Positions 41,955-54,259 are shown, counted from the first letter of the stretch. The stretch is 64,000 nt of DNA from Pararge aegeria (GCF_905163445.1 NC_053182.1:1054001-1118000), one strand, 5' to 3'. A program made the numbers and translations. The notes: generated from the sequence alone by a model not told the origin.

Positions 41955-42780
41955 CCAAGTTATATTAAGTTATTTAAGATTTTTATTTCAAAAGTGGACT
42001 GTATTTTTTGCGGTAAATTGGTGTACAAAACAAAGATACAAAGGAATCAGAGCACAAGGAAGACAGCACTTACTTGACCTTATTTTTCATGGGTATCCGG
42101 TAGGAGCACGCCGTCCGTTGATCCAAATATTCCTCACGAATTCCTCTCTTCTCGAACACCACCACCTATGTTATAGTTTCGGCACATACATAAATATAGG
42201 AATTATGCTTAAAAGGATCTCATTGAAACTTCTAAAGTATATTATGATATTTTATGGCTTATTTTCAGGCAGCCAGTAAACTCGTATTGCCCGTTACTTT
42301 TCGCAATCGGAAAGCAAGTCGTCCGCAAACGTCTTAATCGTTTGCTTCCGTTAATTTAAGTGACAGCTCTGCGTTCTAGTGTTTTTGAGGCGTATGAGGG
42401 CGCCAGTCTCTTCACGGAGAATCGTTCAGTGCTGTTTTAGGTTGGAAATGGGAGAATAGGAACACCAATGAAATTTTTAATAATTATTTAAGACTTAATT
42501 ATAACTTGGCGCAACCACTTCTCATTCTCAGATTAGACTCGTGCCCTTTAGTGGGCCGGTTATTATAAAGATGATGATGACGATTAATAAACCAAGATTG
42601 CTAAGAAAAGGATCTCTAAGATTGATCGAGGCATTTTTTTTCGTATATTCTAAACCTTCAGACCAGTTAAGTGGTTGCCGGTCTACTTACAGATACACGA
42701 GGCTTAACAACTACGCTACATTGATGGGCACTGGGCTGCATTTTGTGGTAAACAGATGATATAAAATGTAGAAAATCTCC
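41955..42780. other. No gene; SINE-C scrap at 42530-42580
   Basis: TCGTGCCCTTTAGTGGGCCG with ATGATGATGACGATTAAT is a SINE-C tail. A 122-codon frame at 41911-42279 has no recognisable product. The rest is unassigned. Confidence 0.35.
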
Positions 42781-42789
42781 AGTACTAGG

Positions 42790-42960
42790 TTAGGTTAGGT
42801 AGTACTAGTTTTACAAATTTCCTGGGATAAAAAGTAGCCCCTGTTACTCCCCGTCCTTGCAAACAGGTCTAAGCCAAAAATAAACTTGATTGTTTACTTA
42901 GGATGTTAAGAAAGGACAAACAAACAAACTTTCACATTTATAATATCATGTATGGATTCG
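42790..42960 (+). repeat. Element 3' end, AACAAACTTTCACATTTATA type
   Basis: GGGATAAAAAGTAGCCCCTG and CAAACAAACTTTCACATTTA match the end of the element at 57086-57535. Confidence 0.55.
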
Positions 42961-42964
42961 TAAG

Positions 42965-43460
42965 GTTTGTAATACCTACCGATACATTAACAGTTTTATG
43001 ACGCATTTGCCTGTTGCAAATAATTCGTGTGAAATTCAACCCGAAAGATTCATTTTAAATAATAATCAATAAAAAATATAAGCCCACGTAATACGTTCTC
43101 AATAATTTATTAAACTACACTATAATGAGAACGAAGTATATAAAATATGATTAAAGGTTTATTTCATATCATTAATTAATACAATACTCCGGTAAGTTAC
43201 AATATTGCGTTTGTTTGACGTGCAGAGACAATAGCGAAGAGATTTCACGATAATTTATTTATGGATACTTAGGGTACGTAAGAGCACAAATAGCATTTTG
43301 GAATTATTAAACAATTTCCATAGAGCGCACCCATGCGAAACTTAGATATCTATTTCAATTATTATTCCGAAAATGAACTATTACGGAATAAAATAGGTAC
43401 CATTTAAGCTTCCATACAGAACTTATCTTGCATTCATTTTCACCCGACAATGGAAACTAT
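42965..43460. other. AT-rich, nothing recognised
   Basis: No coding pattern. Confidence 0.3.
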
Positions 43461-43462
43461 CT

Positions 43463-43645
43463 ATGTATATTCTTATAATAAAACTGTAACTGGAAGATTT
43501 CTGTACATATAATATATTTTGGATAATTTTTTTACCGGGGAATGCTTTATAATCGATACTGAGTCCAAAACAGATTTTTATTTAATTTTTGTCTGTCTGT
43601 CTGTCCGGGCATCACGTGAAAACTACTGAACGGATTTATCTACAC
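43463..43645 (+). repeat. Interspersed repeat D, copy 2
   Basis: Nearly identical to 26483-26690, but with only four CTGT units. Confidence 0.8.
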
Positions 43646-43734
43646 GGGAGAGTAGGAAAAAGATAGCGATACTAAATTCAATCTGATATCTGTGATTTTG
43701 GATACAATAGAATATTTCTTTTCGGCCTTAGTGT

Positions 43735-43945
43735 AGTGAACTTGACAGAACTTTATTTTGAGCATACCCAATAAAATCGGTTTCCCTGCTATAAGACGAC
43801 GTTAATTTTAAAAATGACTGTGCCCAAACTTTTTGTACATACATTACATTTTAGTATAATTATATTACAATTTTAAATATTGTATTATAAATGTATAATC
43901 ATTATGCATTGTGCTGAATAAATTGAAATTTAAATTACTTTCCAA
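43735..43945 (+). repeat. LINE 3'-end-like repeat E, copy 1
   Basis: TTTTGAGCATACCCAATAAA, then TTATGCATTGTGCTGAATAA and ATTGAAATTT. Shared with 60600-60805 in the same orientation. Confidence 0.7.
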
Positions 43946-43989
43946 AATCTTATTATGAGAATCGGTGGATACAATGTCTGTAAACTTTA

Positions 43990-44306
43990 TAATATTTACG
44001 TACTCTCATTACGTCAATAAACATTAATTTGTGGGATTTCATCGGATAATAATTCCGCGTTACCCCGGAGTCCGCAGCAGCCGCAGTCAATTACCGCGAT
44101 CCATTATAATTAATCCGTAATTACTATTCCCGCGATGATATTTGGTGTTTATTGAACCGGCATTAGTGTCGCAGTTTTGGACGCCTCCGTAGTGTCTGAG
44201 CCGGCGCTGAGTTCGCATTAAGTTATGCAAATGTTATAAGAAGCGCGCGCGCGATATTGGCGACGCGACCCTGGAACATTTACGAACCTAGAACATTTAG
44301 ATAACA
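43990..44306 (-). promoter_or_regulatory. Module M2b: inverted partner of M2a
   Basis: Inverted copy of 36319-36640. The identical core is 44046-44190. In this copy the octamer word is changed to ATTTGCATAACTTAAT (minus strand, 44232-44217), keeping ATTTGCAT. Indels of a few bases lie only in the flanks. No ORF spans it. Confidence 0.5.
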
Positions 44307-44309
44307 TCC

Positions 44310-45325
44310 TTACTTTATGTTGTAAATTAGAAAGCATGTTTGTTTGTTTGTACATCCTTAACGCCCTAATTAAGCAACAAATTTACTTGATTTTTGGAAT
44401 TGAATCAATTGAAAGGACGCAGAGTATCATAGGCTACTTTTTTTTATTCCAGGAAAACAGTAAAAAAAATATCTCTAATCCTTTTTTAAAGTTATTCGAA
44501 GTTGAAATATCAAAGATGCGCTGAAGGTGCATCGTCGAACAGCACCCGCATCCTGCCTGTGTGTTCTAGACAGGTACAGGGCACCTACTGTACAGTAACA
44601 TAGCCACTGTACACATCAATGCCGGTAGTCGAAACTTTCTATAAAATAGTAAAGCAGTTAGAACGGAAGAAAGCTCGCAGGGCTCGGTTACTTACCGGTT
44701 AAAATATTGTTACTTTCTCATCGGTTTTGTTTCTAAGAAAACCAAATTATTCATAGCGCTCAATAAATCTAATTTATGTGTAATTTTTATGACAACTTTA
44801 TACAGTTCTATATATATAAAATGAATATAATAATATCAGAACCGTTAACATATTTCCAGACCGCCTCCTTCAGAAACCGTGGCCTAATTGCTTTGCCAGT
44901 TAAGCTACAACCTATACAATATGCCTTTGAATTTATAACAATAGAAATATAAATTTTGCCATTTGTTACAGTTATTAGAAAGGCAAAACTCAATAAAGAA
45001 TGTGAAACAAAAGTTTTCATTAATAATATAAGTTATCCATGGGCCTTTATTGAAAACTGATAGAACTCCGAAGCTATATAGGTATAATGCTACTAAAAGA
45101 ATGGTAAAAGCAGAATTACCTTTATCTACAGCATTTCATTTGTATTACTGGCCTTTACTCATTTTCTGTTTATCCAACCGCAGTGGGTACCGGAGCAGTG
45201 TTACAAAAAAGATTCATCAGGAAATTCACGTGGAAAAATCAAAAAATGGGCATTCATCGAGCAACAATGCATGCATCGTGCATATACATCAATGGCGATA
45301 CGGCGCAGTCAATGGAGCGCGCTCT
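44310..45325. other. No recognisable gene
   Basis: Several 60-110-codon frames (44336, 45050, 45183) show no family resemblance. Confidence 0.35.
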
Positions 45326-45327
45326 TT

Positions 45328-45510
45328 ATATAAATTTGAAAATGGAAATGCATGGAGAAGAGAAGAAAGCGCGGCGTTGTAGATTCTGTAGACAGTCTGT
45401 GTTCCGCCATTTTGTAATAAATTTGAAAATGGAATGCATGTAAAGTAGAACTAAAAGCGGGGTTGTACATTCTGTGTTCCGCCATTTTGTTATAAGATTC
45501 ACAATGGAGG
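45328..45510. repeat. Imperfect two-unit tandem repeat
   Basis: ATAAATTTGAAAATGGAAAT to GTGTTCCGCCATTTTGTAAT is followed by a second, shorter version of the same order (ATAAATTTGAAAATGGAATG to TTCCGCCATTTTGTTAT). Units of about 88 and 75 bp. Confidence 0.8.
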
Positions 45511-45519
45511 ACAAGAAGA

Positions 45520-46335
45520 GAGCAGGCCTTGAGAGATTCTTACATTCTTTACATTGATATAATAAGGAGATTGATTTATTTTAAAGAATTCTTGTCAAGC
45601 CCATGTGTCTGATATAGCCATAGAACTAAATAACTCCAAGGACACCTAAGAGGATAAAGCAAATGTTAAATTGACATTTCGCTTTTACCCTGAGGACCTC
45701 AGAATGTTGTATACTAATCATCATAGGTAATAAATCAAGGTTACTTCGAAAGGACTAATAGTGCCGATTTTAAGACAACCTTAATTATTTAGTTATAATC
45801 ACTAAAACAAATACTAATAGTAATTGGTCCGAATTAAGTATTACGGAACTTTATTATGTTTTAAAACTTTATAATACTTTAGGCTGTACTTATCTTAAAT
45901 TTGACGTGCCGTGTGATAGGAGTTGACTTGTATAAATAATCACGCAACGAACAAGCGTTATACTCCCTCCATGCGCCTTACATATCAACCTTATTTAAAT
46001 GGCATAAAGTTTTAAGTAGTATATTCAATATAAATACTTACATAGATTCTACATAGTGCCAATTATTGGGGTGTACACAAATCGCTAAAACAACTTAACT
46101 GAGAAGTCTAAATCTCCTTTTCTTCGTTTTCTCCTTTTTTTGGAGTACGATGCATACAAACAGAGAGATACTTCGCAAGGCATACAAGTAACTCATCCTA
46201 CAAAATGTCCTACGTCCCTCTACGTGAGGTGCCGTAATTTTTACTAAAACTATTAGGTACTTTGTTGAACAAATGTTATCCATTTTTTATTTACCATGTA
46301 TGAGATCTATGGGATATAACGGAAAGCTTTTTATT
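45520..46335. other. No recognisable feature
   Basis: AT-rich, no coding pattern. Confidence 0.35.
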
Positions 46336-46337
46336 AT

Positions 46338-46515
46338 TATTATTATTACTGTTTTTATGTACACCACATAAAGTAAAACAATTATATAAGAAAACAGAAA
46401 TATAAAAATAGAAGTACAATACAAAGGCCCTATCGCTTAGTAGCGATCTCTACCGGGCAACCTTAGAATTAGCAAAAAAAGGAGAACAAACTGCAGGTGG
46501 TACAGAATATAAAAT
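46338..46515 (-). repeat. LINE 3' end, Tail-3
   Basis: GTACACCACATAAAGTAAAA, AGGCCCTATCGCTTAGTAGC and GATCTCTACCGGGCAACCTT. Confidence 0.7.
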
Positions 46516-46519
46516 ACAT

Positions 46520-47030
46520 ACATATCAAGAACTAAATACTAATCCATATACTAATATACGCGAATGCATCTAACATAAAGTAGTGTATATTTCAAAAACC
46601 TAATAATATATACTTTACCATAAAATAAATACTTAGGTAAGAGTAAATAATTAATATGAAACACCTTCTTCAGTTGGACACTTAACCGATTTTTTAAATA
46701 TCGCCAGTAATTTTGACTGCGTATTCAACAAATCGATGGCTTGTTCGGTAAATTAATGTTTACGAAATTTGGTTTTGTGGAATGGCATTCTCAGTGTCAT
46801 GGCACGACACGCTCTTAGACCGGATTGCCCTTCCAAAAAGGAAACTCCTCTTACAAGTCGTCATAGTCGTAGAATAATGTCGGTTTTGAAAAAAATATGA
46901 AATTCACTTTTTAGCATATTTGGATTCTACATTATCGAAATAATATTACTGCATCAAAAAAAAAATTAAATGTATTTTGTTTTCCGAAATAATCAGTCGG
47001 TAAACTGACGGATTTGAAAGGCACCCGTAG
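46520..47030. other. AT-rich, nothing recognised
   Basis: It would be the upstream flank of the transposase-like gene. No terminal repeat was recognised. Confidence 0.3.
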
Positions 47031-47039
47031 TAAAATAAC

Positions 47040-47256
47040 GCTTGTGCATACTCGTCTTTGTACGACGCGCGGGGATCTCCCGCCGACCCTCCCGCTCCCG
47101 ACGGATCTGCGCAATCGCCACTTTTCTTCGAACTTGCCCACGCGTTGCACCGGATTACATTTTTCTTAAACAATTTTCCCAGTTTTTCTTAGTTGACCTG
47201 TTTTTTAATTATTTCGGACCTAGTTTTCTACATACAATTTTAAAAGGTGTGCCACA
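47040..47256 (+). promoter_or_regulatory. GC-rich leader of the transposase-like gene
   Basis: A CpG-rich patch (47065-47160) followed by a T-rich leader runs into an ATG at 47257 in the context CACAATGAAAAC. No TATA box is obvious. Assignment as promoter/5' UTR is inferred from position. Confidence 0.35.
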
Positions 47257-49540
47257 ATGAAAACAGGACGATCAACACTTATGTTAAAACTTGTGGAAGA
47301 AAGTAGCAAAAATGTACAAATTACGAATTTTACTCATGAAGAGTGCAGTGGTGAGGATAACACTATACCTGGGACTCCAGGTAAGTTAATGAACTATGTA
47401 TTAACATTATTGGTATTATTTTGCTTATATTGTACATAATTTTTCAAAGTAAATAATTATATAGTTGTTTCTGACTATCCGTCGGTTTTCTGCGGAAAAC
47501 TATTAATCAATTAAAATTTTAATTTGCATAAAAATAATATTTGATACTTGATACAAATACAATATTCTGTTGAATTTATGTTATATTTAATAATTTAAAT
47601 TTTTAAGTTGCATGTAACAATACTACATTTTTCTATGGGCGTGATAGTGCCGCGTGATTACAACCAACTATATTCTGCGGACACGCTTTTTTATCTAATG
47701 GTCGTATCTGACCATCCCACTTTATTCTTAGAACCAAATGCACTTCCGCCTTTTTTCTATTGAAAAACTATGATTATTTGTATTTATTTCATATATTTTT
47801 TTATATATATGAATAATCTGATCTTAGTTATAATTAACCTGTTTAGAAAAAATAAAGTAAATTTCATTATTTTCATTCTTTAGATCCTTTTTAGTGTGAA
47901 TCGGCTTATTTTAAAGTAAACGAAGTAAACGTTGACCTGCAGTATTAATAACAATTAATATCAACCTACATTTTTTAAACATACTGATATCTTTTCAGAA
48001 TGCCATTCGCCACTACCCCCAGGAGCACGCAAAATATTATAAAAAATTTATGACATTTATGAGGACGTCTTTTCAGATCGTCTTTCGGAACAAGCGAAAT
48101 AATAAAATCAACAGATGAAAATAATAAGAACCCGAACATATCATCACCTTCTTGTGTTCTTAGAGAAGATCCCTTCGTGGCCGAGTATCAAAATCCATCC
48201 TCACTATATTTACTCCCGTCAGAAAATCAGCACGATGTCGTGTCCTTTTCAAATATCAGCTCATTTTGAACCCCTCTTAATACCTCTACCTTAATATCAG
48301 ATCTGTCACCTTTCCCACAACTGATTACCCCAGCTGTTGACAACGATGGACAAACACCTATGCCATCACCAGCAAAAACCCATGGTGAAGTATGTAACGG
48401 TATTTTTTGTTCCACTCACGATTGTGTAGACTATAAAGACTGTCCATTACAGCTGTGACTGTGACTGGCATGAAGACACAGCTGTGTGATCAACACAGCT
48501 ATGTCTTCATGCCAGTGGTCTCCAGCGCCTTTTATTAGATGTACAGTTAAAAAACGTGTCCGAAATTATGATGATTGGAAAGAAGTTAAGAGAAAGCGTT
48601 TAACTAATGCAGGAAAAGAATACTCCTATAAAAAAAAGCGTTGTTGGTCCAGCAAAAGCCATAGGTAGGCCCGTGCACGTGTAGACATAAATGTTACACT
48701 ATGTTGACTTTCGAAGAAAGATAGGATGCGTTTGAAAATATTTGGAAATTAGGTGATCGTGAGAAACAATGGTTGCATGTTGCGAATTATACTACAAAAC
48801 AGAAGAAGAAAAGGGGTCTTCAATGAGATTTAAAGCATAACCATCAATTCACTTACAAATATTTTTTGCCAAAGGGCTCATCAAAAATAGAGGTTTGTAA
48901 AATCATGTTTTTCATATGTACATATTCGATTAGTGAATGGATAGTTCGGACAGCTTGGGATAAATATGACGGAAGCAAGATTTCATAAAGAAGTTTGCAT
49001 CGAAGGGTGTATAAGAGTTTCGATTCTGGTCAGACAATTGCGCTGGTAAGAATCGAAATCGCATAGTATTTAATATGAATGCTCATGTAGCTAAAGAACA
49101 TGAAATAAATATAACACATAGATTCCTTGAAAAAGAGCACACCCAAAACGAGGGGATTCTATCCACAGTGTAGTAGAAAGGGCTAGTTATAATAAAACAA
49201 TTTATTCACCAGATGAATGGAAGTTACTTGTACGTTGGGCTAAGGTAACAGGTGATTCTTATGAAATTATAGATGTAAATCAGTCGTTAGTGTTTAATTT
49301 TGAAGATCAGCTAAAAAAAAGAACTGGGTTAAAAGTACTTACTGTTAATAAAGAAGTTTGGACTCAGAGCAACATAACCCGGTACAAAAATGCTTTATCT
49401 AATTGATTACATGACACTAGTACTTCGAAAGGAGACTAGAAATTACAATACCCCAACCTTACACAAAGCCTATGTGCGTCCAATTCCAATCATTAATGAT
49501 AAATATAAGGATCTTATTAGTCTTCCTCAATAATACCTAC
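47257..49540 (+). pseudogene. Decayed transposase-like gene (DNC...N / HTQNEGDS family)
   Basis: Exon 1 (47257-47382) reads MKTGRSTLMLKLVEESSKN and ends CCAG|GTAAGT. An acceptor TTTTCAG ends at 47999. Downstream, coding-like pieces lie in shifting frames: ISSPSCVLREDPF (48130s), RNYDDWKEVKRKRLTNAGKE (48560s), LGDREKQWLHVANYTTKQKK (48750s), FTYKYFLPKGSSKIEVCK (48850s), SDNCAGKNRNR (49030s), THRFLEKEHTQNEGDS and KLLVRWAKVTGDSYEI (49115-49265), ending KAYVRPIPIINDKY before 49530. I know these motifs from arthropod proteins of a transposase-like family with a DN(C)xxQNxN Asp and an HTQNEGDS Glu, probably DDE-type; I cannot name the superfamily. Stops and frameshifts make it a pseudogene. A 23-bp hairpin (48465-48515) breaks the middle. 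Confidence 0.6.
48465..48515. repeat. 23-bp inverted repeat with 5-base loop
   Basis: CTGGCATGAAGACACAGCTG... (48465-48487) and 48493-48515 are inverse at 22 of 23 positions; loop GATCA. Confidence 0.95.
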
Positions 49541-49544
49541 CAAA

Positions 49545-50320
49545 TACCACAACTTTTTGCGAAATTTAACTCATGGACGTAATGTTTGTGATAATAACAA
49601 GGAATCGAACTAGATAATTGTGCAATAGATTATTGTTACCATTTGATTAATAATTCTATTAATATAAAATAATAGTTTGCTTAACTTTTACTATTTTGAT
49701 CTCTGATAAGATTATTTTTCTAGGATATTTTCAGTACAATAAATGCCGTTACTTATTTTTATAGTAAGAGAATGATTTTAATAAGCTAAGCAAAGATATG
49801 ATTATTGTTTAAGTTTTTTGATAAGTATTTTTTGTTTTTTATACCGATTAAAAATAGTACAGCCAAAATTTTATGCTTTATTTAAGATACTCTACCTACC
49901 CCAACCTATTATTAAATAGGTAAGTTGACATCGTATCAACTTACCTATGGTAATAACAGTCCACCTGGTCAAAATAGAATATGACAGAGAACATATCCGT
50001 CAAAATATTACTCAGTAAGTCGATAGAACATTATCGGAAAGTAACATCCATCATTCTTTGAACAGTATCTTTACGAAGAACAATATCGGATAATACTATG
50101 TGACTTTGTTGAGTCCATAGTAAAATGAAGCATGTGATTTTTCTGGAAAACTAAATAATTATAAGTTGTTATTTTAATTCTATTCTAAAACAATTCCTAT
50201 TTTTTGCTTGTATTCCAATTTTCATAATTATAGAATTAGAATTAAAAAAGTTATGTCAAAAAAACTAACAAAAAAACTTAAAATGGCTGCCCTGTAAAGT
50301 TTGATATTTATCAGATCCGT
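49545..50320. other. AT-rich, nothing recognised
   Basis: Includes an inverted TAGGTAAGTTGA / TCAACTTACCTA at 49916-49948. No coding pattern. Confidence 0.35.
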
Positions 50321-50409
50321 CACTATTCTACGACTATGACGAAGTATAAAAGAGTTTTAAATGAAATAATGAAAACACACATTACAGACACGTAAGTAAA
50401 TTGGTCTTC

Positions 50410-50553
50410 GGTCAGATTAACATAGATTGCATCTGCATAATTGAGAATAGAGAGAAGGAGAGAATGTGCTACCGTTGCAGGAATTGGAGGAAAAGATGGC
50501 AGCCGCCACAAAGAGCTCAAAATCGCGACTATATTCCTACTCAGCTCTTTCAC
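50410..50553 (-). pseudogene. LINE reverse-transcriptase fragment
   Basis: RNIVAILSSLWRLPSFPPIP and then SLLLSILNYADAIY match the (K/R)I...LxxLxxxRxFxP...LVxSLxxPxLxYxDxVY pattern C-terminal to the catalytic YADD in Jockey/CR1-type LINEs. About 45 codons survive. Confidence 0.6.
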
Positions 50554-50684
50554 ATATACGGACTACCATAGCTTCTGATCCAAATACACACCAAGGTTCC
50601 TGACGGCATAACAAAAAGGGATAGCGAAACCACTATATAAAACAGTAGGAATATTGCTCCAATCAACCCTTGCGATCAATCCTG

Positions 50685-50775
50685 GGCTGCCTTAGTACCC
50701 ATAAGCGTAGCTTACGCTTACTTTGGTGCTAGATGGCGATGAGTGTTTTGTCGTGGTATATATTTATTTATTATT
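50685..50775 (+). repeat. SINE-A tail fragment
   Basis: CTTAGTACCCATAAGCG, TTACTTTGGTGCTAGATGGC, then TATATTTATTTATTATT. Confidence 0.75.
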
Positions 50776-50779
50776 GAAA

Positions 50780-51840
50780 GGTGAAAAACAATAACATCTA
50801 GGTCCAAAATACATGCTGCCACATAAATTCTAAATAGATATCAATATAATAGTTCTGTTTATTGAACACACAAAAACTAAAGGCCTGCTAAATAAGCCAA
50901 AAATACTTATTATGAAAATAAATCAGCGCCATCTCTTATAAGGATACGTCGTGCCGCCCATTTGATACGTTTATTACATTCAGCACAAGTGAAACGGTTT
51001 CATCTGGTTTGCTCAACAGCCGAGTCCATACGGAGTTATATTTTTATTTATTTATTTATCAAAGGCACACCGAAAGGAAAATTACAAATATTTTGTTTCT
51101 AATCGGTGTGACTAGCCACTTACAGATGTGCACAGCATTTACTACAAAATTACCGATATTAACACTACAAACTATAGTCAAAATACAAAAAGTTAAAAAA
51201 AAGTATTATTAAAATAAGAAAAACTAAAACATAACATAAAGAAAAATAAAAGTCACAATCCGAAGTAAACCATGATTCCCGATCGGACATAATATATTTA
51301 TCACTTTTCGTTTACAATAATTTCAAAAATATTTGTCTTTATTTTCTGCTAACAAGAAACAGGATACTCATAAGACAGTCCTTTAGTCCCAGAATGGAGG
51401 GTTGTGAAATAAAACACTTATGATTACAATATAGACATTTTATTTGGTGCGAATTAATATCACAAATCAAATAGGACTATAGGCATTGTACTAAAAAGGT
51501 GTGTTGAATAAAAATACCTTAAATAAAAGACTAGTAAAACAATGCTTTAAAAATAATCACAGAATATACATAATACATAATTTTATAGTTTTTAACTATT
51601 AGAATTAAAGAGATCCTTGTTCTTTACTTAGATAATAGGTAATATTTAATACTTATATGAAAACAACTTTTAATTTGATATGATGGGCCATGTTTATAGT
51701 GAATAGATTTAAACAAAATGAACTCTTAACTCATTTACCTGTTGCCTAAATAACCATAGATAAAATAATAAAAAAAGATTGTGGAGTTACCTTCTTTATT
51801 GTAGCTGGAATAGTTTATTTATTTTAGGGAAACCATTGTG
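50780..51840. other. No recognisable gene
   Basis: AT-rich. 51040-51110 has a TTTATTTATTTAT run followed by CAAAGGCACACCGAAAGG, possibly an old retroelement tail. Confidence 0.35.
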
Positions 51841-51845
51841 TGTTA

Positions 51846-52080
51846 AAACATCATCATATTAAGAACCTTCTGATGTCCACTGATGGGCATAAGGTGTTCA
51901 TAATATTTCAAGACTAATCTTCGATTTTCTGCGACTCGCCTGATATCGTTTATCCACCTTGTGGATACCTACCAGCGTCATTCTATCAGAATCCCAATGT
52001 CCATTGGGTAAGTATGCCTAGCGCCATCTATCGAACAGTCAAGGATCCTGCTTTGCAAACCCTTAAAACCGTGTCGAAGT
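51846..52080 (-). repeat. RTE-type LINE 3' end, inverted and decayed
   Basis: ACATCATCATATTAAGAACC, TTCTGATGTCCACTGATGGG, CGACTCGCCTGATATCG are inverse of an RTE tail with a TGATGATG end. Confidence 0.6.
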
Positions 52081-52084
52081 CATA

Positions 52085-54180
52085 CCGGAATTCAGAATAA
52101 CTTCATGCTGTTTTCTTCTCTATATTTAAAATTTAGAATTAAAAAAAAACTTTACAGTATGGTAATAAGTCAATTGTTATTTTATTTTTCGAGAGCCAGA
52201 TAGCGCCATCTAGTTATATTATATTCAACTATTTAAGTTTTCTTGGAAAGAAACAACTGTTTCTCTACTGTTATTTATCTATGGCGTAACAGGAGAGCAA
52301 TAAAAGTGTTGCTTTTTATGCAAGAAGGTATTGACCGAGAGGCAATGCTAAGCCGTGGCGTCTAACACTTGTACGTACTTAGTGGCGTTAATTTTTGCGT
52401 CTTGCTTGCGACCTTGTAATTGGCCGCTTGCAGGACGCAAACTTCAATGGAGGCAAATGGAGGCAGGTTTTACAACGCGGCGCGGCGTGAACCTCGCTTT
52501 TCTTGCATTAATTCATAGTTTATTGACTTCATGAGTTAGAGGTACACACTCAATAAATCGGACATTATAATTAATTAACTAAATGGAAAAAATAAGAAAC
52601 TTTCATGTTACTGAAAAATTAAATTAACATGTGCGTGTACATTAGTAATAATACAAAAACCTATTTCTTATTCAATAAAGGAACTTAATTGTTTTTTATT
52701 AAATAAAATAACATCCTTATAAAGTATTAATCGCGTAATATGGCATTAATTAAACTGAGTATTTTATTACTAAAGATAGTGGAATTTCCGAGAATCTAAA
52801 TGTTAGTATCTAATTTTTTTTATAACCAATTTTTACCGAGAATTTCACTCATAGGATATTGTCCATGATTTCAATAATAAAGCAATAATTAATAAGTATA
52901 TGCTACAGTTAATTCTGCTTTGTTGTTAATTGTGAATTCAAAAACCCAGTCAAAAATTGTATCAATTTTGTTCGTGCCGCAAGTTTTTTGTGTGCTTTCT
53001 ATCTTTTTGATTTTTTTCACAAAATTTTCTTTCTGGCATTTATATCACTGTTTCTATTATTTTTATACGTGATATTGTATATCTATTATATGCCGCAGAT
53101 GCGGTTTCCAGAACTGCGCGTAACCACTCGCTTGAGAATGTTTGTAAACTGAGTAGTTTTTTACACGAAGAAAACCTAATATTAATATTAGTGAGTTGAA
53201 ATGACACACTAAAGTAAACACTAATAATATAATATTTCATATTGCACCTATTATTTGTGGATGTGAGTATTTTACGTTTGGAATGTCACCTATCATAATA
53301 CTATTTTTTTTTTCCTACTTTATTTTTTTTTTGTTTTTTTATTTGCTTTGCTTACTGCAATAAACCATATTGAATCTATTTTATTTGGCTTACATACTAG
53401 AAGTATAACGACCATAGGAAATAAAAAGAACATAAAAAAAAAATCTCTTTCATTTCCTGAGTGACGTGTAGACCCAAAGACACTGCCCAGTCATATCTAA
53501 TGTTCCACCCCATTGTCTCTGCGATAACACACATCACCGTCAACCGTAGCCAGATTTAGAAAAATACCTCCTCTTATAACTAACACTAATATTTTAAAAA
53601 CTTTGCTCGCCGACTTTGAGTGTCGGCAAGAAAGTCTTATATAGACATTTAGAGTAGATAAAATGTGTCACAAACGGGACAAACCACGATAATTTCTAAG
53701 TGGCATTAAAATAGGAAGCCGTTGGCCGAAGGCGTAATTTGCCTGTTAGAAACAATTATGGGGTCATTACGTTTACCAAATCTGATAGTCACATTTTAAT
53801 TTCCAAGTCTTAAAACTAAAAGAATAAAAGATATCATTGTCAGGCCATGAATAATCTTCGCTTTAATTTCGCCGTCTTCACGTCAGTTAAATTGTTTTTA
53901 GTAAAATAAATAACGACAACTTACGGGAATCTTGATATGGAACGAATTTTTTATTCGAGTAGCTTCGACAAGTTTAAAAACCAATTGTCAAATCTACGGC
54001 TATATGATGGTACCGATTCTGTTCCGCTAAAATCATGCTATCTTTATTCACATACATATCACGATGAGGACAAAACTACTTTAAGACTTGTCAAATTTAA
54101 TTTACCTTTGAGATTTGTGTACAACAGAATTGGCACCATTATTCCATTCATGTCAGATTCTGGATAGCTTACTCAAAAAT
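52085..54180. other. No recognisable gene; 3' flank of the ITM2 gene
   Basis: A GC-richer patch at 52370-52500 contains an imperfect inverted pair TTTGCGTC/GACGCAAA. A 76-codon plus-strand frame at 53937-54167 lies opposite the presumed 3' flank of the ITM2 gene and resembles nothing known. Confidence 0.35.
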
Positions 54181-54183
54181 ATA

Positions 54184-54189
54184 TTTATT
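54184..54189 (-). terminator. Polyadenylation signal of the ITM2 gene (candidate)
   Basis: AATAAA on the minus strand, about 70 bases past the stop codon at 54262-54260. Confidence 0.45.
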
Positions 54190-54259
54190 GTTGTAAGTTA
54201 GTTAACATCAGAATTGGTAAACGCAAAGTGCATTCTTATCGTACCCCACGTCGCTGTGT

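Noticed and set aside
42785..42800. TTAGG-like telomeric repeat (GGTTAGGTTAGG)
   Set aside because: Only about two and a half units. Too short to indicate an interstitial telomere.
53937..54167. 76-codon ORF antisense to the ITM2 3' flank
   Set aside because: AT-rich, no family resemblance, no splice or promoter support.
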